Virus record (IMG/VR): IMGVR_UViG_3300029267_002119
Span: 1 to 64,000 of that record
Length of the DNA: 64,000 bases
DNA from: a virus
Strand: one strand, 5' to 3'
Of the stretch, positions 58,957 to 64,000 are shown piece after piece. The position numbers were made by a program, and so were the translations under genes. Below the pieces are notes generated by a model, which did not search any database, was not told the DNA's origin, and saw only the letters and a list, made by a program, of their open reading frames with translations. Each line of letters starts with the position of its first letter. Positions within the stretch are counted from its first letter, which is position 1.

Positions 58957-61900
58957 TACATCTGCGCCTCCTCAACAGACGCCTTCCGAGCCATGTGCTC
59001 ATCGATGCCGTTGCCGACGCCCCGGAACACGACGCGCACCTTCTGATCGCCGCCGCCGCGCCCCTCGAGCTTCCTAACCAGCGCGGCCCACGCCTCAGCT
59101 GGGATGCCGCCCGCGCCCGCGCCCTTGCCCGCGCTATCCGCGACCTCGCCCGGGGCCTTGCCCTTCATGGCAGCTTCCAGGCCACGGCGCTTGGCCTCGG
59201 CAAATCTCGTGATCCCCTCGTCCAGCTCGATCTCGCCCTTGGCGACCGACGATGCGATGTCGCTCAGGGACTTCTCCATGTGCGACCTGAGGCGGCGCTC
59301 GGCCTCGCGCATACCGGACGCGCTGAGAGCGGTACCCTTCTCGGCCAGCTCTCGGAGAGCCTGCTCCGTGTGGCTCTTCGCCCGGCGGCGGAACTCGGCG
59401 GCCTCGCCGAAGTTCTCGTTGTTCTCCTTGCGCTTCCGCCTGTTCAGCTCCAACTCGGCGCGCGAATTGGCCACTTCCGTTTCGGCGATGACCTTCTGGT
59501 CGTCCATGAACTTCAGCGCCGACTGGTGGGCGTCGTCTAGACCCTCCTTCATACCGGCCACACCCGACGTCACGGCCTTCTGCTCGGCCGCAATTCGCTG
59601 CTGCGTGGTCTCCCAGTCGGCGCCCAGCCCGGATATTCTGGCTTGCTCGTCGGCGGCGGCCGTCAGGGACGCGGCCATGTCCCTACCGAAGCCTACGGCA
59701 CTGGACCGCACGCCACGGATAGCGGTAAGCGCCTCCAGCGCCATGTCCGACGCCCCGCGTGGTCCGTAGTTGTATGCGTAGTCCAATAGCTTCTCAACAG
59801 CGGTGAGCGCTCCGCTAAGGATGCCGTTTTCTCCCAGCAGCATGTCGGAGATGGCCTTCGCGGCAGTGAGCCCGGCCACCTTGATCGCCGCCCAGCCCTT
59901 CTCCCAGCTTCCACTGAAGGCATCGACAACGAACTGTCCGACACCTTTGATCGCCACGATCGCGTTGGAGATCTTCTCGAACGAGCTGAGAGCGATCTGC
60001 GCGACCGACACCCACATGCCGCCCATGTGCTCGAGCAGGAACTTGCCCACGGTGATGCCGAGGCTCTTGATCTCGAAGAACGAGACCTTGAAGCTGAGTC
60101 CGATCCCCCCAATGATGTCGCTCAGGCCGTGCTCCCAGATGTCGCCTAGCTCCGGGAAGAACTTCTCAGCAAGCCAGCTGGGGATGCCAAGCAGGATGTT
60201 GTCGAGGAAGGTACCGAGAGTGACGATGGCCGTCTCCACAGCGCCTTGGAAGATGTCCAGCCCGGACGCCTCGGGATCGGAGAGCACCTTGCTCATGCGA
60301 TCCATCCCGTCCATCACCGCGTCGATCCCGGAGACGATCAGCCCGATCGGTCCCAGGATCTTGAGGAGCCTGGGGCCAATCGCTCGCAACGCCCCGGCGA
60401 GCTTGGGGAACCGGCCGAACAACTTGCCGATCGCATTCAGCTTGCCGATGGCCCCCGTAGCACCACCAGCCACGCCCAGCAGCGTGCCGAACGCTGTCCC
60501 CAGGAGCAGGACGCCTTTGCCGACAGTACCCAGGATCGGCGCAAGGGCCTGACCCCACTCGCGCATCCGCTCGCTCTCGATGAAGTCCTTGATCGTCAAG
60601 CTGAGACTGGCGAGCGTGTCCTTCGCCCCACCGAAGGCGTCCTTCAGCACGTCGATCAGTCCGGTCTGCGTGAGGAACGCGATGCCGAGCTGCTTGACGT
60701 TGAACCACATCTTCTGTAGTTCCTTCGTCGTGTCGAGCATTCCAGACGTCAGCTCGTCGAACGACTGGACTCCGGCAGCAGTCCCGAGCGCGCGACGCCG
60801 TTCGGCTTCCTCCTGCTCGCGCACCATCGCGTTGTAGTCCTCGGTGTGCTCGATCGCTCGCATGAGTTCTGCGGGCAGCTCGTCACGGAGCTGCTCCATG
60901 AACCTGTCACGGAGGAACTGGGACGGGATCGAGTCGATGTGACCGCGCAGGGATGTGACGAACCCGAGCGTGTCCGTCTGCGCCTGACGCATCAGTGCGC
61001 CGCTCTGGTCGAGCGAGATCCCGGTCTCCATCATTGCCATCTGGAGCGGGTCGAAGCTGTCGCTGAGACCGAGGAACACGCGCCGCTGCGTCTGCGACGC
61101 CCTGGCGAAGCGCTCGAACGTGCGCTGGGCGGCCTGGACAGCCTCGGCCATCGTCTTGCCGAACGCCTTGGCGTAGACACCGGCCGTCTGGGAGACGCTC
61201 TTCACGATCCCAGCGCCGGAGCCGACCACGGCCTTGCCGAACGAGACTGTGGCGTCCATTGCGCCCTCGATCACGCCCGGGAGCTGCTCCATCATCCCCG
61301 GCATTCGGAACGCCGACTGGAACTTGGTGGCATCGTCCAGCGCCCCGACCATCGAGCCACCGAACGTCCGCATAGCGGAATCGGCCTTCGCGATCTCCTG
61401 ACCAGACACACCATATAGGTCGTTGAGCGCGATGAACGCCTGCTGCTGGTCCTCGGACAGCTCGGTGAGAGAGACACCGGCCGCCGCCAAGCCCTGGGTC
61501 ATCCGGGTGACTTCGCCAATGCTGAACTGTGTCGTACCGACCAGCTGAAGCATGTCGCTGCGAAGCTCGAACGCGGCCTCGCGCCCCTCGCCGAATCCTG
61601 CCGCCATCTTCCGTGACGAGTCCTCCAGTTCGAGGAACGTGTCCCGTTCCCGGCCGAGGAATTCCAGGTTCTCGACGTCCTGCACGAAACCAGAGATCGC
61701 CTGGCCGCTCTCCTTCAGCTCCCGGGCGAGTGCGGAGAACGCGGGATGGACCTTCGTGGCCGTACTGAGAAGCTCCCTGAATGAGCCGACCGTCTTCCCG
61801 GCCCCGAGCGCAACGCGCTCGAGCGCGTCCATGTTCTCCCACGTCACCGAGGTGAACCGGCCCTGCTCATCCCGGACCTGGCTCATCCACCGGGGCAACC

Positions 61901-62201
61901 CCTGAAGGTCGGTACCAACCAGGCCCAGCGCCTTGCTGAGGAGACCGGCCGACGCGGTAAACCTGTTGAAGGCCAGCCCTGTCTCGGTGATCTTGATGGT
62001 CAGATCCTCGCCACCCTCGGCCGCCTCGTCCATCGCCGGAGCGACGGACCCGCCGACTAACGCGTGGTCGAGTCCCCCAGCCGCCTTCGTCGCCGCCTCG
62101 GTCGACGAGGCCAACGACACCAGCGCCGCGTCAACCGATTTGATCGGCTTCGTCGCGTGATCGACAACTGTGAGGCCGATTCCGAGGTTATAGAGTTCCA
62201 C
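58956..62201 (-). CDS. Tail tape measure protein, 1081 aa
   Basis: The longest gene in the window, immediately after the tail-assembly chaperone genes. The N-terminal third is Ala/Ser-rich helical, the middle carries two or more hydrophobic stretches that could cross the host membrane (about 555-585 and 610-625, TVGKGVLLLGTAFGTLLG and KILGPIGLIVSGIDA), and the C-terminal third is a strong coiled coil (AELELNRRKRKENNENFGEA). Using about 0.15 nm per residue this predicts a tail of roughly 160 nm (rule of thumb). No peptidase or lysozyme domain was recognised. Confidence 0.8.
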   Translation of the reverse strand: MELYNLGIGLTVVDHATKPIKSVDAALVSLASSTEAATKAAGGLDHALVGGSVAPAMDEAAEGGEDLTIKITETGLAFNRFTASAGLLSKALGLVGTDLQGLPRWMSQVRDEQGRFTSVTWENMDALERVALGAGKTVGSFRELLSTATKVHPAFSALARELKESGQAISGFVQDVENLEFLGRERDTFLELEDSSRKMAAGFGEGREAAFELRSDMLQLVGTTQFSIGEVTRMTQGLAAAGVSLTELSEDQQQAFIALNDLYGVSGQEIAKADSAMRTFGGSMVGALDDATKFQSAFRMPGMMEQLPGVIEGAMDATVSFGKAVVGSGAGIVKSVSQTAGVYAKAFGKTMAEAVQAAQRTFERFARASQTQRRVFLGLSDSFDPLQMAMMETGISLDQSGALMRQAQTDTLGFVTSLRGHIDSIPSQFLRDRFMEQLRDELPAELMRAIEHTEDYNAMVREQEEAERRRALGTAAGVQSFDELTSGMLDTTKELQKMWFNVKQLGIAFLTQTGLIDVLKDAFGGAKDTLASLSLTIKDFIESERMREWGQALAPILGTVGKGVLLLGTAFGTLLGVAGGATGAIGKLNAIGKLFGRFPKLAGALRAIGPRLLKILGPIGLIVSGIDAVMDGMDRMSKVLSDPEASGLDIFQGAVETAIVTLGTFLDNILLGIPSWLAEKFFPELGDIWEHGLSDIIGGIGLSFKVSFFEIKSLGITVGKFLLEHMGGMWVSVAQIALSSFEKISNAIVAIKGVGQFVVDAFSGSWEKGWAAIKVAGLTAAKAISDMLLGENGILSGALTAVEKLLDYAYNYGPRGASDMALEALTAIRGVRSSAVGFGRDMAASLTAAADEQARISGLGADWETTQQRIAAEQKAVTSGVAGMKEGLDDAHQSALKFMDDQKVIAETEVANSRAELELNRRKRKENNENFGEAAEFRRRAKSHTEQALRELAEKGTALSASGMREAERRLRSHMEKSLSDIASSVAKGEIELDEGITRFAEAKRRGLEAAMKGKAPGEVADSAGKGAGAGGIPAEAWAALVRKLEGRGGGDQKVRVVFRGVGNGIDEHMARKASVEEAQM

Positions 62202-62537
62202 TTAGACTCCCCAGGCAGCTCCAGCAGATGGCCTCTCTGCGACCGGCTGAGAGGCGTGAGGGCTCAGACCAGTCGAGTATGTCACCTGGCGCTGAGTCCC
62301 ACCGCCGCCACCCGTCTTCCGCGTTCGGACGATCTCCTCTCGTATTTTCACCAACCGATGCCTTCGTGACGAGGGCATACTCATCACGGCGTCGTACGGC
62401 TGATTGTAGGCTTCCATGAGGAACACGATGTCGTGCTCCAGATTCGCCCGGGAACCAAGAGGTAGGAACGCATGGAAGCGCGGTCCTACAACCAGTTCAG
62501 CCCCTCGGCCGTAACAGGCTCGGCTCCCGTGTTCGAG
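62202..62537 (-). CDS. Frameshift extension of the tail-assembly protein (T domain), read by -1 slippage
   Basis: This frame is open without a stop from the slippery site at 62537-62543 to TGA-type stop at 62202, overlapping the 3' end of the upstream gene. It has no in-frame ATG, GTG or TTG before GTG 62426. The conserved-looking part (NLEHDIVFLMEAYNQPYDAV, then MSMPSSRRHRLVKIREE) begins before that codon and resembles the small gp26-like proteins that normally follow PF12322 tail proteins. A -1 shift would fuse 283 residues of the upstream protein to 111 residues here (about 394 aa). An independent start at GTG 62426 (GGAG nine bases upstream) remains possible. Confidence 0.65.
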   Translation of the reverse strand, partial: LEHGSRACYGRGAELVVGPRFHAFLPLGSRANLEHDIVFLMEAYNQPYDAVMSMPSSRRHRLVKIREEIVRTRKTGGGGGTQRQVTYSTGLSPHASQPVAERPSAGAAWGV

Positions 62538-63385
62538 AAAAAAGCCTGCCCCAGGTCGAGCGGGAACTCGAACTCGCAGTTGCAGAGGCGGCCCTGGCAG
62601 CTGACCTGGACGCTCGTGTCCACGTCGGCCTCCATCGCGTTGTAGACCTCGCGGAGATGGTTCCGGTCGTCCTTCGGGAGCGCCTTCACCAGATCCAGGT
62701 CTCGCTTCGGATCGCCGAGCGTGATCATCTGCTTCTGCTTCTGTGGTGGCTGACCGTCAGCCCCAGGAACTTCTGTCTCGACCTCGAGCTGCTCGAGCCT
62801 GGCGAGGATCGCGTAGGACCGCAGATCCTTCTGGTTCAGGCTCAGGCCCGTGAGCTTCTCCTCGTGGCTGGCCGTCAGCACGCGCACGATCGCCTTCCGG
62901 CCGGACCGGCGGAGCACGACCTCGACGCGGCGCTTCGACACCCGATCCTCGGGGACCTCGGTCATCTCGATCGTCCGCAGGTCGAGCTGCTTGTTCTTGT
63001 TCAGGTGGCCGCAGCGCGGGCACGTCCGCTCGAACTTGTAGACGTCACCGCAGGAGCAGCGGCGGAGGAAGATCCGCATCGCCAGCCGGTCCGACGACGT
63101 GATCGGCAGACCCGCCTTCAGGTCGTCACCGATGATCGCCTTGATCTTCTCAGGATCGGTCTCGTTGCCGATCTTCTCGCAGCAGGCCGAGAGGAGCATG
63201 GTTGTCCGCTCGTGAACAGGCAGCTCGTCATCGTCCATGATGTCTTCCTCCGTGCCGGTCATCTCACGGAGGACGATGGTCTTGTGGACCTTGCCCTGCT
63301 CGTCCACGTAACCGCAGGGGAGTTGGTACTGCCCCCTACCACGCCCAAATACTTCAACACCCGGTACGTCTACGATCCCCGGCAC
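62486..63385 (-). CDS. Tail assembly/baseplate protein, T4-type PF12322-like, with zinc motifs
   Basis: 299 aa for the unshifted product. GTG 63385 has AGGAGG five bases upstream; the same frame upstream lies opposite the endonuclease gene and is rejected. DRLAMRIFLRRCSCGDVYKF and ERTCPRCGHLN form a zinc ribbon; a second cysteine cluster (VSCQGRLCNCEFEFPLD) precedes the terminal FFSN. This arrangement is typical of the tail-assembly protein family found just ahead of the tape measure in T4-like and jumbo phages. Codons GCT TTT TTC at 62545-62537 hold the slippery heptamer. Confidence 0.75.
   Translation of the reverse strand: MPGIVDVPGVEVFGRGRGQYQLPCGYVDEQGKVHKTIVLREMTGTEEDIMDDDELPVHERTTMLLSACCEKIGNETDPEKIKAIIGDDLKAGLPITSSDRLAMRIFLRRCSCGDVYKFERTCPRCGHLNKNKQLDLRTIEMTEVPEDRVSKRRVEVVLRRSGRKAIVRVLTASHEEKLTGLSLNQKDLRSYAILARLEQLEVETEVPGADGQPPQKQKQMITLGDPKRDLDLVKALPKDDRNHLREVYNAMEADVDTSVQVSCQGRLCNCEFEFPLDLGQAFFSNTGAEPVTAEGLNWL
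62537..62543 (-). promoter_or_regulatory. Slippery heptamer TTTTTTC for -1 ribosomal frameshifting
   Basis: Reads T TTT TTC in the zero frame (codons GCT TTT TTC), fitting X XXY YYZ exactly. About 25-35 bases downstream the mRNA can form GCCG...CGGC, a GC-rich stem that may stimulate slippage. The -1 frame is open to the stop at 62202. Confidence 0.65.
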
Positions 63386-63999
63386 GCTTTCCTCCTGACC
63401 ACGCCTCGCTTGCGTAACTCGTCGTAGACGGTGCCCAACGGAACACCGATCTTCTCTGACACCTCGTTCAGCGACAGCCCCTTCCTGTAGAGCTGTTCCG
63501 CTTTGTTTCTCTTCGATGGTGCGAAGCTGGAGTTGAGCAGCTTGGCTTCGGACACACCGCGAACCACACCGGCGATGTGGAGCACACGCAGCACACTCGA
63601 CTTCGCACGCCCGACCTCGCGTCCAACCTCGATCGCCGACATGCCGCTCTCGTAGAGCTTGATGATCTGCTTGCGCACCGCCCGATTCATGCGCGTGCGG
63701 AACCTGTGATCGACTAGCGTCTCCGGTCGTAGGTCCAAGATCCCGCGCCTCTTCAGCTGGGCCTTGCGCCACAGCTTCAATCTGATCTCTGAATGCCTCT
63801 CCCGAAAGCGCTCGATCTTCTCGGCACCCTCCGGGGAGAGCCAGCCTTTGACCTCGATCAAGTAGTCGATCTCGCCACCGCTGTTGTAGATCCAGAAGTC
63901 CGGCAGGTAGTCGTCGAACTGCTCGACCTCGTAGTCCCAGTTGAACCTGCGCGCATCGAGCCAGGCGGCGGTCTTCGCCTCCCACGAAGATCGGAAGAA
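63370..63999 (-). CDS. PD-(D/E)XK-type homing endonuclease with two HTH motifs, partial
   Basis: At least 209 aa; the start lies beyond the right edge. The catalytic region reads SSWEAKTAAWLDARRFNWDY, then DDYLPDFWIYN and LIEVKGWLS, giving a PD-F...E-V-K core with an upstream Trp-Glu, as in phage-encoded Vsr/EDxHD-like homing endonucleases. After a basic helix (HSEIRLKLWRKAQLKRRG), two helix-turn-helix segments (KLYESGMSAIEVGREVGRAK and QLYRKGLSLNEVSEKIGVPL) would bind the target. Its stop overlaps the start of the tail-assembly gene by 16 bases. It could be a free-standing enzyme that spreads into or beside conserved tail genes. Confidence 0.7.
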   Translation of the reverse strand, partial: FFRSSWEAKTAAWLDARRFNWDYEVEQFDDYLPDFWIYNSGGEIDYLIEVKGWLSPEGAEKIERFRERHSEIRLKLWRKAQLKRRGILDLRPETLVDHRFRTRMNRAVRKQIIKLYESGMSAIEVGREVGRAKSSVLRVLHIAGVVRGVSEAKLLNSSFAPSKRNKAEQLYRKGLSLNEVSEKIGVPLGTVYDELRKRGVVRRKACRGS

Positions 64000-64000
64000 G

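Noticed and set aside
62486-63985. 499-codon version of the tail-assembly protein
   Set aside because: The part upstream of 63385 is antisense-like Arg/Gly/Glu-rich sequence over the endonuclease gene; the AGGAGG-GTG start at 63385 fits better.
1-64000. tRNA or rRNA genes
   Set aside because: Intergenic gaps are short and none showed a cloverleaf-like sequence by eye; a tRNAscan run on the full genome would settle this.

Overview
The window is part of the genome of a GC-rich, double-stranded DNA tailed phage with a contractile tail (myovirus type), or a very similar provirus. Evidence for a contractile tail is a contiguous baseplate module: tape measure, LysM/gp53-like protein, gp27/D-like hub, gp5/VgrG-like spike, gp25-like wedge, gp6/J-like wedge and P2 gpI-like protein. 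No host genes, rRNA, tRNA or CRISPR arrays are visible. Capsid, terminase and replication genes are not in the window. The host cannot be named. A lipoprotein signal peptide and sigma70-like promoter hexamers suggest a bacterium with an ordinary sigma factor.

Layout. (1) Positions 1-7852, minus strand: a leftward operon of nucleotide, DNA and NAD-metabolism genes. They are an ADP-ribosylglycohydrolase, a PPP-type metallophosphatase, several small unknown proteins, a DUF2325-like coiled-coil protein, a beta-class DNA methyltransferase and a deoxynucleoside kinase whose P-loop is split by a LAGLIDADG intein. Many genes are coupled by ATGA/GTGA overlaps. (2) Positions 7853-8024: a divergent control region with two outward-facing copies of CCTGGGTAKAACC. 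(3) Positions 8025-10840, plus strand: four genes (a DUF6011-like zinc protein and three unknowns), ending in a hairpin shared with the convergent minus-strand operon. (4) Positions 10923-64000, minus strand: a very large late tail operon. In transcription order (right to left) it starts with a PD-(D/E)XK homing-type endonuclease, then a tail-assembly protein with a predicted -1 ribosomal frameshift, the tape measure and the baseplate genes. About 40 kb of fibre, adhesin and decoration genes follow, along with a CIS-tube-like protein and a possible lysis group.

The fibre region is a family-shuffling zone. It has three collagen-repeat fibres, three polyglycine adhesins, three beta-propeller-like proteins, three proteins sharing a GRPF-ending C-terminal module, two proteins with the marine-phage type TTTTVSTTNL module, IPT/TIG domains, Phage_fiber_2-type repeats and a duplicated gene junction. 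Two enzymes sit inside it: an LpxH-like metallophosphoesterase and a permuted papain-like (YiiX/C92-like) hydrolase.

Coding density is very high. No gap exceeds 300 bases; the longest are about 170 nt (7853-8024), 122 nt (8898-9019), 124 nt (41175-41298) and 117 nt (12022-12138). Most start codons were moved from the longest ORF to the codon that has a Shine-Dalgarno or a coupling overlap. All function calls come from motif recognition by eye; no database search was possible.
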